Origin: Serratia entomophila
GTDB taxonomy: Bacteria; Pseudomonadota; Gammaproteobacteria; Enterobacterales; Enterobacteriaceae
Direction: 5' to 3'
Assembly: GCF_021462285.1 (NCBI RefSeq)
Contig: NZ_CP082787.1
Location: 2,294,001 to 2,358,000 of the forward strand
DNA length: 64,000 bases
The notes below the pieces were generated by a model. That model was not told the origin of the DNA and did no database searches. It was given only the letters and a program-made list of their open reading frames with translations. Both the position numbers and the translations under genes were made by a program. Of this stretch, positions 42,324 through 51,639 are shown piece after piece (position 1 is the stretch's first letter; each line of letters opens with the position of its first letter).

Positions 42324-43856
42324 TTATTGCGCGGGAGCCGGAGCGGGCGCTTCTTCTTGCGCCGGTGCGCCGTCTTCAGCCGCCGGTGCGGCCAGCAGGC
42401 CGAACATGCCGATGAACTCCTGCAGCGACATTTTGTTGCCGTTCAGATCAACCTGGTTGTCGGCGTAGTGGAAGCTGCTGCCGATCACGCCGTCTTTCTG
42501 GGTAGTCAGTTTGAACATCTGGCCCATCGCCGCCATGCCCTGCACCTGCTGTTGCGCCAGCTTCTGCGCCTCTTCGGCGCTGTAACCCTGCAGCAGTGCG
42601 GTCTGTGCCGTGGTCTCGGTCGCCATGGCCACCGGAATGGTCAGGTTGGCGTCCAGCTTTTTCACCGAACGGGCGAGCAGTTGGTCTGGCGATTCGGCCG
42701 GGGAACCGGCCTGCGCCGGATCGGTCAACGCCAGATCCAGCGTGAAGCTGCTCTCGCCCTTGCTGTTTTTCCAGCTCAGCGGTGCGATGCTGATGGTGGG
42801 GTTGCCCTTCAGCAGCAGCGGCAGGTTCTGCACCAGAATGTCGGTGGTTTGCTGCTCATAGGCGGCAGGATCCAGGCTCTGGCCCTGTTGCAGCATGGCC
42901 ATGGTCTGCTGGTTGTAGCGGTCGGCGAACTCTTTCAGCGATTTGCCGTCCAGCTTGTCGATTTTCAGCGTCAGCTTGCCGGCGCCGAAGTCGTTGCCCT
43001 GAACCTTCAGCGCATCCATGGTGTAATCAACCTGGCCGCCGATATTCGCGCCTTGCTCGCCGAATTTGCTCACCAGGTTGAAGCCGTCCAGCGCCACGGT
43101 GTCTTTACCGTCGACCGCCAGTTTGAACTGCTTCATGGTCAGGGTTTGATCGCCGAGGTTCACATCGAACTGGCTGGCGTGGCTGGTGCCTTTCAGGCTC
43201 ACGCCCTGGAAGCTGACCTGCTCGGTCTGGCCGAATTCGTTCGGGCCGCTGAACACGGCGCTGTCGCTGTTCGCATCGAGCGCAATGGCTTTCATGTCGC
43301 GTGAAACGTCGGCATTCACCTTGGCGCCGCTGAATTTCAGCGAGGATTTATCCTTCTGGTATTCCAGCGGGATGATGTCGATGGCGGAAGAGGTATCGCC
43401 GCTGTAGGAAATGCGCGAATCAGCGGTGAACAGCGATTTGCCCTTGGTGATATCAAACAGGGCTTTGACCGCCGGGGTGTTTTCCAGCTCGGTGTGCACC
43501 GAGGCCATGCTTGGCACCAGGTTGAATTTCTTGAGTTGGGCGAACGGGAACGGGCCGTGATCGATGGTTTCCAGGAACGCCACTTCGTCGCCGGGCTTCA
43601 GCGCGGCGTCGTCGGTGGTCACGCTGCCGTCTGCGCGCAGCACATAGCGGATCTTGCTGCTGAAAATGCCGCGCTGGTAGTTCTCATACCCCAGTTTGAC
43701 CCCGGCCTTCGGCAGATAGGCTTTCAGTTGGCTGTTGGCGTTGTCCACCACTTCGCCCATCCGTTGTTCGATCAGTTTGCCGGTGTACCAGGAAGCCCCG
43801 GTCCATGCTGCGCCAAGAACCACAATGACGCTGACAGCGACTAACGATTTTTTCAT
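42324..43856 (-). CDS. ydgA: DUF945 family protein YdgA
   Basis: A 510-aa protein with an N-terminal membrane anchor (KKSLVAVSVIVVLGAAWTGASWYTG) and a large periplasmic beta-rich domain of the DUF945 family. Shared family blocks include YENYQRGIFSSKIRYVL, DHGPFPFAQLKKFNLVPSMASV, RISYSGDTSSAI and ISIAPLSWKNSKGESSF. The C-tail is Ala/Pro/Glu-rich. The function is unknown; the size and anchor suggest an envelope role. I chose the ATG at 43856 to match the E. coli start (MNKSLVAV). An in-frame ATG at 43868 is possible. It lies next to manA, as in E. coli. Confidence 0.9.
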   Translation of the reverse strand: MKKSLVAVSVIVVLGAAWTGASWYTGKLIEQRMGEVVDNANSQLKAYLPKAGVKLGYENYQRGIFSSKIRYVLRADGSVTTDDAALKPGDEVAFLETIDHGPFPFAQLKKFNLVPSMASVHTELENTPAVKALFDITKGKSLFTADSRISYSGDTSSAIDIIPLEYQKDKSSLKFSGAKVNADVSRDMKAIALDANSDSAVFSGPNEFGQTEQVSFQGVSLKGTSHASQFDVNLGDQTLTMKQFKLAVDGKDTVALDGFNLVSKFGEQGANIGGQVDYTMDALKVQGNDFGAGKLTLKIDKLDGKSLKEFADRYNQQTMAMLQQGQSLDPAAYEQQTTDILVQNLPLLLKGNPTISIAPLSWKNSKGESSFTLDLALTDPAQAGSPAESPDQLLARSVKKLDANLTIPVAMATETTAQTALLQGYSAEEAQKLAQQQVQGMAAMGQMFKLTTQKDGVIGSSFHYADNQVDLNGNKMSLQEFIGMFGLLAAPAAEDGAPAQEEAPAPAPAQ

Positions 43857-43920
43857 AGTTCTGTTCATCCTTTATCAAACCATCTGTCTCTTGCAGATGG
43901 ATGGGCAAAATAGGGCCAAT

Positions 43921-43942
43921 AAAAAAACGCCCGCAGGCGTTT
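43921..43942 (-). terminator. Terminator after manA
   Basis: Stem AAACGCC / GGCGTTT with a 4-nt loop, continuing as TTTTTTT on the minus strand. A second small hairpin, CCATCTG / CAGATGG, lies at 43880-43900 in the ydgA leader. Confidence 0.85.
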
Positions 43943-43998
43943 AATTGTGAAGGTAAGCCTATCTTTCAGCAACCAATTTGCAGAAATTTACCCTGATA

Positions 43999-45177
43999 TC
44001 AGGATAGCTGGTTGTAAACCCGGGCGATACGCCCATTTCCGCTGACGCTGACCGGCGACTCAAAAGCGCCGATAAAGCAGGATTCGCCCGGTTTCAGCAC
44101 CAGCCGTTGCCCCTGTTTTTCCAGCACCGCCTCGCCGTTGACGCAAAATACGATGGCCGCGCTGTGCTGCGCCAGCGCCTGGGGCGCCGCGCTCAGATCG
44201 TGCAGCGAGAAGGCGAAGTCTTCTACCGGGATCGGGAAGAACAGCGCATTGTCGCGCTGCTCCGGCTGGGTCAGCAGGCCGGAAGCCGGCTGCGGGCGGA
44301 ACTGCAGGTTGGCCAACAGCTCCGGAATATCGATGAACTTCGGCGTCAGGCCGGCGCGCAGCACGTTATCGGAGTTGGCCATCACCTCCAGCGCCACGCC
44401 TTTCAGGTAAGCGTGCGGCGTTTCGGCGTACAGGAACATCGCCTGGCCCGGCTCAAGCTGCACCACGTTCAGCAGCAACGGCGAAAACAGGCCGCTGTCG
44501 TCCGGGTAGAAACCGGCGATAAAGCGCACGGTGTCCCAGGGTTCGCCCTGTTGGTTATTCAAGGCGGCTTTCAGCACCGCCAGCGCCAGCGACTTCTGCT
44601 CGCCGCTCATCGCCAACAGGGCGGCGAACAGGCTGGCCAGGTGCGCGGTATCCGGCTGCTGCAGGAAGGCGGCGATATCGTGGTGCGCACCGGCGATCGG
44701 CTGCAGCAGCGAGACGATGTCGGCCAGCTCGCGAAAGCCGTTCATCGCCAGGAACGGCGTCAGGGCGAACACCAGCTCCGGCTTGTGGTTGGCGTCCTTG
44801 TAGTTGCGTTCGGGCGCGCTCAGCGGAATGCCGGCGGCGTTTTCTTTGGCATAGCCGGCAACGGCTGAACTTTTGCTGGGATGAACCTGGATAGACAGCG
44901 GCTGATCGGCGCACAGCACTTTAAACAGGAATGGCAACTCGCCAAAGCGGCTGGCGACCTCGGCACCCAGCTGCTTTGGCTGGTCTTCATCGATCAGTTC
45001 GCGCAGCGAACGCAGGCCGCCGTTGCCGTCCGCCACGCGGGAAGGGCTTTTCGGATGTGCGCCCATCCACAGCTCGGCCATCGGTTGCCCATCGGGATTG
45101 GCGATGCCGTAGAGTTGGGTCAGCGCATCTTGGCTGCCCCAGGCGTAGTTCTGCACCGAGTTGGTCATTTTTTGCAT
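43999..45177 (-). CDS. manA: Mannose-6-phosphate isomerase ManA
   Basis: A 392-aa zinc-dependent type I phosphomannose isomerase linking fructose-6-phosphate and mannose-6-phosphate. Zinc ligands are in LSIQVHPSKSSA and NHKPELVFALTPF. FLYAETPHAYLKGVALEVMANSDNVLRAGLTPK is the family signature region with the active-site Arg and His. The ATG at 45177 gives MQKMTNSVQNYAWG, as in E. coli (MQKLINSVQNYAWG). An ATG at 45189 is also in frame. GDP-mannose made from its product is a substrate of the NudK-like hydrolase at 32.9 kb. Confidence 0.96.
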   Translation of the reverse strand: MQKMTNSVQNYAWGSQDALTQLYGIANPDGQPMAELWMGAHPKSPSRVADGNGGLRSLRELIDEDQPKQLGAEVASRFGELPFLFKVLCADQPLSIQVHPSKSSAVAGYAKENAAGIPLSAPERNYKDANHKPELVFALTPFLAMNGFRELADIVSLLQPIAGAHHDIAAFLQQPDTAHLASLFAALLAMSGEQKSLALAVLKAALNNQQGEPWDTVRFIAGFYPDDSGLFSPLLLNVVQLEPGQAMFLYAETPHAYLKGVALEVMANSDNVLRAGLTPKFIDIPELLANLQFRPQPASGLLTQPEQRDNALFFPIPVEDFAFSLHDLSAAPQALAQHSAAIVFCVNGEAVLEKQGQRLVLKPGESCFIGAFESPVSVSGNGRIARVYNQLS

Positions 45178-45491
45178 CTTGGTCAACATCCTTTGCGTTC
45201 GCCGAGTAACTGGCTGATTTTATACGGTTAAAAATACAACCTGCAAGCAGCCATCATACCCCGTTTCCGCGGCGATGAAGCGGGGCGCGATCAAATAATG
45301 GGTTCAGCGCAGTATAGCCTGATAGCGGGCCTCTCAAAAGACGGGCGGCGGATGATCATTATGTGCCTGGTGCGAGATAAAACTCTCTTAATGCGAATAA
45401 TTATTATGTCACTATACTGGATGAGCGTGCCAGCGGGCATAAGCGCGTTGGCGTTACCCTACATTATAGGCATTGTGCAAAGGAGACAGAG
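45178..45491. other. Divergent manA-fumC intergenic region
   Basis: These 314 nt lie where E. coli has fumA. They contain the fumC promoter region: a TATACT at 45413-45418 and, just upstream, an ATAAT-T-ATTAT palindrome (45397-45407). AAAGGAGA at about 45479-45485 is the fumC ribosome site. No fumA remnant is visible. Confidence 0.6.
45397..45407. promoter_or_regulatory. Candidate Fur-type box upstream of fumC
   Basis: ATAAT-T-ATTAT is a perfect inverted repeat. Extended, it matches the TGATAATNATTATCA Fur consensus at 10 of the 14 defined positions. It lies 5 nt upstream of a TATACT hexamer. FumC is the iron-independent fumarase, so iron-linked control would be logical, but the site is only a pattern match. 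Confidence 0.35.
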
Positions 45492-46889
45492 ATGGCAGCC
45501 GTTCGTATTGAAAAAGACTCTATGGGGCCCATCGAAGTACCGGCCGACCGGCTATGGGGGGCGCAGACCCAGCGTTCTCTGGAGCATTTTCGCATCTCTT
45601 CCGAGAAGATGCCGACCGCGCTGATCCATGCGCTGGCGCTGACCAAGCGCGCCGCCGCCGCCGTGAATATGGATCTGGGCCTGCTGCCCGCCGAGCGCGG
45701 CAACGCCATCATCAAAGCCGCCGATGAAGTGCTGGCGGATCGGCATAGCGACGAATTCCCGCTGTCTATCTGGCAAACCGGCTCCGGCACCCAGACCAAC
45801 ATGAACATGAACGAAGTGTTGGCCAACCGCGCCAGCGAGCTGCTGGGCGGCGTGCGCGGAGAAGAGCGGCGGGTGCATCCGAACGACGACGTCAACAAAA
45901 GCCAAAGTTCCAACGACGTATTCCCTACCGCGATGCACGTGGCGGCGGTGATCGCGGTGCGCGAGCACCTCATCCCCGAGCTGAAGGTGCTGCACAAGAC
46001 CCTGAGCGACAAGGCCGAAGCCTTCCGTGACATCGTTAAAATCGGCCGCACCCACCTGCAGGACGCCACGCCGCTGACGCTGGGCCAGGAGATTTCCGGC
46101 TGGGCGGCGATGCTGGCGCATAACCTGCAGCATATCGAAGCCGGCATTCCGCATATCTGCGAGCTGGCGCTGGGCGGCACCGCGGTCGGCACCGGCCTGA
46201 ATACCCACCCGGAATACGCGGTGCGCGTCGCCAAAGCCCTGGCGGAGCTGACCCAACAGCCGTTCGTCACCGCCCCCAACAAATTTGAAGCGCTGGCGAC
46301 CTGCGATGCGCTGGTGCACGGCCACGGCGCGCTGAAGGGGCTGGCGGCTTCGCTGATGAAGATCGCCAACGACGTGCGCTGGCTGTCGTCCGGCCCGCGC
46401 TGCGGCATCGGTGAAATTTCTATCCCTGAGAACGAACCGGGCAGCTCTATCATGCCGGGCAAGGTCAACCCGACCCAGTGCGAAGCCATGACCATGCTGT
46501 GCGCCCAGGTGTTGGGCAACGACGTGGCGGTCAATATCGGCGGCGCCTCCGGCAACTTCGAGCTGAACGTATTCCGCCCGATGGTGATCCACAACTATCT
46601 GCAATCCATTCGCCTGCTGGCCGACGGCATGCAGGGCTTCAACGAGCACTGTGCGGTGGGGATAGAACCTAACCGCGATCGCATCACGCAACTGCTGAAC
46701 GAGTCGCTGATGCTGGTGACCGCGCTGAATACCCATATTGGCTATGACAAGGCGGCGGAAATCGCCAAGAAGGCGCATAAGGAAGGGCTGACGCTGAAAG
46801 CCGCGGCGCTGAAGCTGGGTTATCTCACCGAAGAACAGTTCGACCAGTGGGTGCGCCCGGAAGATATGGTCGGCAGCATGAAGAAATAA
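45492..46889 (+). CDS. fumC: Fumarate hydratase class II FumC
   Basis: A 465-aa iron-independent fumarase of the TCA cycle, oxidant-stable and tetrameric. Blocks are [33 protein letters not shown] and [16 protein letters not shown]. The signature catalytic loop is [15 protein letters not shown] (about residues 317-331). AAAGGAGA lies just before the ATG. fumA, which separates manA and fumC in E. coli, is missing. A strong terminator follows. Confidence 0.97.
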   Translation: MAAVRIEKDSMGPIEVPADRLWGAQTQRSLEHFRISSEKMPTALIHALALTKRAAAAVNMDLGLLPAERGNAIIKAADEVLADRHSDEFPLSIWQTGSGTQTNMNMNEVLANRASELLGGVRGEERRVHPNDDVNKSQSSNDVFPTAMHVAAVIAVREHLIPELKVLHKTLSDKAEAFRDIVKIGRTHLQDATPLTLGQEISGWAAMLAHNLQHIEAGIPHICELALGGTAVGTGLNTHPEYAVRVAKALAELTQQPFVTAPNKFEALATCDALVHGHGALKGLAASLMKIANDVRWLSSGPRCGIGEISIPENEPGSSIMPGKVNPTQCEAMTMLCAQVLGNDVAVNIGGASGNFELNVFRPMVIHNYLQSIRLLADGMQGFNEHCAVGIEPNRDRITQLLNESLMLVTALNTHIGYDKAAEIAKKAHKEGLTLKAAALKLGYLTEEQFDQWVRPEDMVGSMKK

Positions 46890-46908
46890 TTGCCTGCGGG
46901 CGTGACTA

Positions 46909-46936
46909 AGGGCTTACTGAGGTAAGCCCTTTTTTT
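46909..46936 (+). terminator. Rho-independent terminator after fumC
   Basis: Perfect 9-bp stem AGGGCTTAC / GTAAGCCCT with a TGAG loop and a run of seven T. Confidence 0.95.
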
Positions 46937-46949
46937 ATGGAGAAGCATT

Positions 46950-47633
46950 ATGTCGCGCACTCAGCGCCTGCTTGACCTGATGCAACTGCTGCGTTGCCAT
47001 CGCTATCCGGTGGCCGGCCACGCGCTGGCGCAGGCGCTGGGGATCAGCATGCGCACGCTGTATCGCGATATCGCGACGCTGCAGCAGCAGGGGGCGGACA
47101 TTGCCGGTGAGGCGGGCGTGGGCTACGTGCTGCGACCGGGCTTTACGCTGCCGCCGTTGATGTTTTCGCAGCAAGAAATCGAAGCGTTGGTGCTCGGCAT
47201 GCGTTGGGTCAGCCGGCGCGGCGACAGCCAGCTGGCCGGGGCGGCCGACAACGCGCTGGCCAAGATCGCCGGCGTGCTGCCGGCGGCGCTGCGCGAGGAG
47301 TTGGACGCCAACACGCTGCTGATTGGCCCGGTCCAGGCGCCGGAAGCGCGGGACGAAATGCGGGTGATGATCCGCGACGTTATCCGCCAGGAGCGCAAGC
47401 TGGCGGTGCGCTATCTCACTTTGGCGGGAGAAGACAGCGAGCGCACGCTGTGGCCGTTTGCGCTGGGGTATTTCGAACAGGTGCAGGTGCTGATCGCCTG
47501 GTGCGAACTGCGCCAGGCATTCCGCCATTTTCGCCTCGATCGCATCAGCCAGGCCACGCCGCTGGCGCAGCGCTATCCGCGCGGCCGCCGCCGGCTGCTT
47601 AAAGAATGGCGCGAGAGCGAGGGCATTCATTGA
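46950..47633 (+). CDS. YafY-type WYL-domain transcriptional regulator
   Basis: A 227-aa regulator. The N-terminal HTH_11 reads RTQRLLDLMQLLRCHRYPVAGHALAQALGISMRTLYRDIATLQQQGADI. A linker with GVGYVLRPGFTLPPLMFSQQEIEAL follows. The C-terminal WYL domain runs from about residue 135 (LAVRYLTLAGEDSERTLWPFALGYFEQVQVLIAWCELRQAFRHFRLDRI). GGAGAAG precedes the ATG. Such regulators often sit beside the VOC or small-enzyme gene they control, and a VOC gene follows 98 nt downstream. Confidence 0.9.
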   Translation: MSRTQRLLDLMQLLRCHRYPVAGHALAQALGISMRTLYRDIATLQQQGADIAGEAGVGYVLRPGFTLPPLMFSQQEIEALVLGMRWVSRRGDSQLAGAADNALAKIAGVLPAALREELDANTLLIGPVQAPEARDEMRVMIRDVIRQERKLAVRYLTLAGEDSERTLWPFALGYFEQVQVLIAWCELRQAFRHFRLDRISQATPLAQRYPRGRRRLLKEWRESEGIH

Positions 47634-47731
47634 CGCGCAGCCCTGCCATCCTGCTGCCATAAACTGTCAGCAGGGCGTTTTAGTCTGTGGCTAGCGGGAG
47701 CCGGCCGGTTCCCCTCAACCATAAGGACTTT

Positions 47732-48103
47732 ATGATGACGACGCCCGGCATGATCATTCTGTACGCAGACCACCCGCAACGCAGCGCGGCCTTTTATCAG
47801 CGGCTGCTGGGGCAGGCGCCGGTGGAGCTGTCCGCCACCTTTGCGCTGTTTGTGTTGCACAACGGCTTTAAACTGGGGATATGGTCAAAACATACGGTAG
47901 TGCCCGCGGCGACGGCGGGCGGTGGCGGCGGCGAACTGTGCTTTATGTGCGAGCAGCCGCAGCAGGTGGATGCGCTCTACAATCAGTGGCGTGAAATGGG
48001 GCTGACCATCGCCCAGCCGCCGATGGCGCTGGACTTCGGCTACAGTTTCGTGGCGCAGGATCCGGACGGCCACCGCCTGCGGGTCTATACCCTCAGCGAG
48101 TAG
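47732..48103 (+). CDS. VOC family protein (glyoxalase/bleomycin-resistance fold)
   Basis: A 123-aa vicinal oxygen chelate protein with two beta-alpha-beta modules: [26 protein letters not shown] and [24 protein letters not shown], ending in [16 protein letters not shown]. The overall pattern resembles the phenazine-binding EhpR group, which suggests ligand binding or drug sequestration. No substrate can be named. ATAAGGA precedes the ATG at 47732. The 3' end overlaps that of the convergent tus gene by 11 nt. Confidence 0.83.
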   Translation: MMTTPGMIILYADHPQRSAAFYQRLLGQAPVELSATFALFVLHNGFKLGIWSKHTVVPAATAGGGGGELCFMCEQPQQVDALYNQWREMGLTIAQPPMALDFGYSFVAQDPDGHRLRVYTLSE

Positions 48104-49031
48104 GCGCGTCGGTATACAGGTGCAGGCGCGGCACCAGCAGCCGCAGCGGCCGGGCCTCCGGCTTGTAGCGGTGCTTTACCGCGGCGGCGTCGTAGTCGAG
48201 CAGCTCGCCAATCTTCGGCACCGCCGCGCCGTTTTCCACCTGGCACAGGGCGATCAGCGGCAGCGGGCAAGGGTGTTGCACCTGCTTTTGCTGCTGCTGG
48301 TACCACACCCGGGCGATCGGCTGCACCTTCACCGGCCGTTTGATCTTCAGCGCTGCGTGCTGCGGCAGGCGGCCGACGTCGTCGATCTCGCGGCTGACCA
48401 GCGCGGCCCACTGCTCGCGAGTATGCGGCGGCACGGCGCGGCCGGCCTTCAGGCTTTTCTCCAGCTGCGCCAGCACATCGTCGCGTTTGACGTTCTTGAT
48501 GACGTGTTTGTTGGCCCAGCCGAAGCGCACCGAATCCGGATTGGTCAGCAGGGTGAGGGTGCGGTAGGCGCTGAGGGTGATCAGGCCGTGCAGGTGGGTG
48601 TGCACAAACTCGAAACGCTGCTCGGGCGCCAACCCGGACTCCTGGGTAATAATCTGCTCCAGCTCGGCCTTCAGCCGGTTAATCAGCGCAATTTGCGCCT
48701 GCAGCGCCAAATACTCCGGCCGTTCCGCCGCCAGGCAGATCACCCCGGGCAGGCGCACGGCGGCCTTGCTGCTGACGTTTTGCCGGTTGTGGTGGATAAA
48801 CAGCCGCTGGTAGTGTTCCAGCGCCAGATCGCGCGCCGCCTGGCCGAGGTGTTGTTCCACGGCGATGCGTTCAATGGCCTGGTGCTCATGGCCTTTCTCG
48901 ATTTCCGGCAGGCTGAACACCCGCGCCGCCAGCAGGCGCAACGGCGTGATGTGCTGCTGCAGCGCGCCGAGCGCCTGTTCCAACGCATTGAAGCAGGCGT
49001 TCATTCGGCCAATTAAGTCGTGCTTGCCCAT
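48093..49031 (-). CDS. tus: Replication terminus site-binding protein Tus
   Basis: A 312-aa Ter-binding protein that arrests replication forks in a polar manner (E. coli Tus 309 aa). Recognisable family regions are the N-terminal [31 protein letters not shown], the [14 protein letters not shown] region, [26 protein letters not shown], and the C-terminal [24 protein letters not shown]. The ATG at 49031 has GGAGGT 5 nt upstream. A perfect Ter site overlaps its promoter/leader (49044-49060), consistent with autorepression as in E. coli. It is separated from fumC by two genes not present there in E. coli. Confidence 0.95.
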   Translation of the reverse strand: MGKHDLIGRMNACFNALEQALGALQQHITPLRLLAARVFSLPEIEKGHEHQAIERIAVEQHLGQAARDLALEHYQRLFIHHNRQNVSSKAAVRLPGVICLAAERPEYLALQAQIALINRLKAELEQIITQESGLAPEQRFEFVHTHLHGLITLSAYRTLTLLTNPDSVRFGWANKHVIKNVKRDDVLAQLEKSLKAGRAVPPHTREQWAALVSREIDDVGRLPQHAALKIKRPVKVQPIARVWYQQQQKQVQHPCPLPLIALCQVENGAAVPKIGELLDYDAAAVKHRYKPEARPLRLLVPRLHLYTDAPTR

Positions 49032-49043
49032 TTTTACCTCCAC

Positions 49044-49060
49044 TTTAGTTACAACATACT
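49044..49060 (-). other. Replication terminator (Ter) site upstream of tus
   Basis: On the minus strand the sequence is AGTATGTTGTAACTAAA, which fits the E. coli consensus AGNATGTTGTAACTAAA at every defined position. It lies 13 nt upstream of the tus start codon, as TerB does in E. coli. By analogy with TerB, the AG end (49060) is the non-permissive side, so forks arriving from higher coordinates should stop here; that polarity is inferred. Confidence 0.93.
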
Positions 49061-49184
49061 ATATGAACCTAACAAACGGAAGGGCAACATCGGCAAACGA
49101 GACGACGGCAGCTCTCGCGTGGTCCAAGCCTGGCAGGGAAACATGGGCGAAGGCCCCCTCATGCGGGAGGGGGCGGGGATGGCG

Positions 49185-50483
49185 TTAAACGCGCGCCGCT
49201 TCCGGCAGGCGTTTCAGGTAGTGCACGACCAGCAGGGCAAGCAGCAGCATGCCGCTGATGAACGCCACCACGCCGTTCCAGCCGAAGCTGTGCCAGAACA
49301 CGCCGCCGAGCGTGCCGGCGACGCTGGAGCCGACGTAATAGCAGAACAAATACAGCGATGAAGCCTGGCCTTTGGCGCGGCGCGCGCGGCGACCGATCCA
49401 GCTGCTGGCTACCGAATGGGCGGCGAAGAAGCCGGCGGTAAACAACATCATGCCGATAAATATCACCGTCACCGGCGCCAACGCGGTAATCAGGATCCCG
49501 ATCAGCATAATGATAATGGAGACCAGCAGCACCGGGCCGCGGCCAAAGCGCGAGGTCAGCGCGCCGGCTTTGGGGGAGCTGTAGGAGCCGGTGAGGTACA
49601 CCACCGACAGCAGGCCGACGATAGCCTGGCTAAGGTGGTAAGGGTCCGTCAGCAACCGATAACCGATGTAGTTGAATAGGGTGACAAAGCTGCCCATCAG
49701 CAGAAAACCTTCGGCAAACAGCAACGGCAACCCTTTATCGTGCCAGTGCAGCCTGAAATTGATCAGCAGGGTGCGCGGGCGCAGCGAACTGGCGCGAAAA
49801 TGCGTCGAGGCGGGCAGAATGCGCCAGAACATAAAGGCGGCGGCCAGGGCGAACAGGCCGATCACCGCCAGCGACATGCGCCAGGAGAAGAAGTCGGTCA
49901 GTACCCCGGTGACCAGACGGCCGCTCATGCCGCCGATCGAGTTGCCGCTGATATACAGCCCCATCGAGAAAGCGACAAAGCTCGGGTGGATCTCTTCGCT
50001 AAGATAGGTCATGCCGACCGCGGCCACGCCGCTCAGCGACAGGCCAATCAGGGCGCGCATCAGCAAAATGTCGTGCCAGCTGGTCATAAAGGCGCAGATT
50101 AGCGTGCAGATCGCCGCCAGCAACAGCGCCACCACCATCACTGACTTGCGGCCGATGGCGTCGGACAACGGGCCGGTGAACATCAGGCCAATCGCCAGCA
50201 GGCCGGTGGAGACCGAGAGCGACAGGCTGCTTTCCGCCGGCGAAACGCCGAAGTCCTGCGACAGCACCGGCAGGATCGGCTGCACGCAATACAGCAGGGC
50301 GAAAGTCGCCAGCCCGGCGGAGAACAGCGCCAGGGTCACGCGCATAAATTGCGGCGTGCCGCGTTCAATATAGGGGAGCTTGTTGTTGAGGGTGGATCGC
50401 TTCACTTTTGGCGCAGCGGCCGCGTCATCATTGGCGGCCAGCGTCGACGGCATTGCAGCCGCAGAACGCACAGGGGTTGTCAC
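49185..50483 (-). CDS. ynfM: MFS transporter YnfM
   Basis: A 432-aa major facilitator with 12 helices. It closely resembles E. coli YnfM: GTPQFMRVTLALFSAGLATFALLYCVQPILPVLSQ, GPLSDAIGRKSVMV and ALIGLSLSGVAAVGMTYLSEEIHPSFVAFSMGLYISGN. Substrates are not firmly established; arabinose and other efflux roles have been suggested for the family. The start is a GTG at 50483 with AAGGAAA upstream. It is divergent from ynfL across 118 nt, the conserved regulator-transporter arrangement. Confidence 0.95.
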   Translation of the reverse strand: MTTPVRSAAAMPSTLAANDDAAAAPKVKRSTLNNKLPYIERGTPQFMRVTLALFSAGLATFALLYCVQPILPVLSQDFGVSPAESSLSLSVSTGLLAIGLMFTGPLSDAIGRKSVMVVALLLAAICTLICAFMTSWHDILLMRALIGLSLSGVAAVGMTYLSEEIHPSFVAFSMGLYISGNSIGGMSGRLVTGVLTDFFSWRMSLAVIGLFALAAAFMFWRILPASTHFRASSLRPRTLLINFRLHWHDKGLPLLFAEGFLLMGSFVTLFNYIGYRLLTDPYHLSQAIVGLLSVVYLTGSYSSPKAGALTSRFGRGPVLLVSIIIMLIGILITALAPVTVIFIGMMLFTAGFFAAHSVASSWIGRRARRAKGQASSLYLFCYYVGSSVAGTLGGVFWHSFGWNGVVAFISGMLLLALLVVHYLKRLPEAARV

Positions 50484-50601
50484 AGCGTTTCCTTACCGAA
50501 CATCGGGAGAGATCAACAGACACTTATTGGTTAACAAAATGATAGGGAGCAGGCATTTTTTTGTCTAATATATTAATAATTCAAATTAAGACGTTTTAAG
50601 T

Positions 50602-51492
50602 ATGAATATCGAGCTGAGACACCTGCGCTATTTCATCGCCGTGGCGGAAGAGTTGCACTTTGGCCGTGCGGCGGAACGGCTGCGCATCTCCCAGCCGCCG
50701 CTCAGCCAGCAGATCCAGGCATTGGAGGAGATGGTCGGCGCGCGGCTGCTGGCGCGCAATAACCGCAACGTCAGCCTGACTCAGGCCGGAGAAATGTTCC
50801 TTAAAGAGGCCTATCAGGTGGTCGATCAGGTGGCGCGCGCGGCGGAAAAGGCGGCACGGCTGGAGCGCGGCGAGCTGGGCGAGCTGACCATCGGCTTTAC
50901 CTCGTCCGCGCCCTTTATCAGCGTGGTGTCTCGCAGCCTGCGGGCCTTCCGGCAGCAGCATCTGCAGGTGCACATTAAAATGCGCGAAATCAACACCAAG
51001 CAACAGATCGAACCTTTGCTGAACGGTGAGCTGGATCTGGGCGTGATGCGCAATACCCGCCTGCCGGACGCGCTCAGGCATCATCTGCTGCTGTGCGAGC
51101 CGCTGGTGGCGGTGGTGCCGGAAGGGCATCCGCTGAGCCGGTTGGCGCCCGGCGCGCTGCGCTTTCAGCATCTGGCCGAAGAGCCATTCGTGTTTTTTTC
51201 ACGCGAAGTCGGCACCGCGCTGTACGATGAAATCCTGCTGCTGTTGAGCAGGGCGGGCATTACGCCTTATATCACTCAGGAAGTGGGTGAGGCGATGACC
51301 ATTATCGGCCTGGTGGCCGCCGGGTTGGGCGTTTCTATTCTGCCGGCGTCTTTCAGCCGGGTGCGGATCGATGGGGTAAAATATCTGCCGCTGGCCGAGC
51401 CGGATGCGGTGACCGAGGTGTGGTTAGTGCATCATCGCCAACGGCCGCTGACCGCCGCGGCCAAATCGCTGATGGCGCTAATGCTTCCCTGA
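50602..51492 (+). CDS. ynfL: LysR family regulator YnfL
   Basis: A 296-aa LysR-type regulator closely similar to E. coli YnfL (MNIELRHLRYF start; HTH LHFGRAAERLRISQPPLSQQIQALEEMVGARLL). The effector domain includes LTIGFTSSAPFISVVSRSL and ITQEVGEAMTIIGLVAAGLGVSILPASF. It is divergent from ynfM and probably regulates it. An AT-rich stretch with TAATATATTA near 50560-50575 lies in front of the gene. Confidence 0.93.
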   Translation: MNIELRHLRYFIAVAEELHFGRAAERLRISQPPLSQQIQALEEMVGARLLARNNRNVSLTQAGEMFLKEAYQVVDQVARAAEKAARLERGELGELTIGFTSSAPFISVVSRSLRAFRQQHLQVHIKMREINTKQQIEPLLNGELDLGVMRNTRLPDALRHHLLLCEPLVAVVPEGHPLSRLAPGALRFQHLAEEPFVFFSREVGTALYDEILLLLSRAGITPYITQEVGEAMTIIGLVAAGLGVSILPASFSRVRIDGVKYLPLAEPDAVTEVWLVHHRQRPLTAAAKSLMALMLP

Positions 51493-51603
51493 GCAAATAA
51501 ACCGCGATCCGGCGGTAAAATGCAGTGAATTTGTGCAGCAAATCACATAACGAATCAAATAGTTGACGCTGTATTACAAAAGCCCCACCATAGCCGATAG
51601 TCT

Positions 51604-51625
51604 TTATTTAGAAGCGCGAAAAATA
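51604..51625. promoter_or_regulatory. Candidate Mlc operator upstream of mlc
   Basis: TTATTT and AAAATA flank a GC-containing core (AGAAGCGCGA), resembling Mlc sites of E. coli with AT-rich arms around a CGCG-type centre. It lies 15 nt before the mlc start codon, where it could mediate autoregulation. The arms are imperfect. Confidence 0.35.
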
Positions 51626-51639
51626 GCAGGAGCAGGTGT

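Noticed and set aside
45298..45624. A 108-codon plus-strand frame across the fumC start
   Set aside because: Overlaps the fumC coding region out of frame, with no support.
45552..46778. A 408-codon minus-strand frame opposite fumC
   Set aside because: Shadow of fumC; no motif and no ribosome site.
49153..49174. A GC hairpin (GCCCCCTC / GAGGGGGC) after ynfM as a terminator
   Set aside because: No T-tract on the minus strand; too weak to list as a feature.
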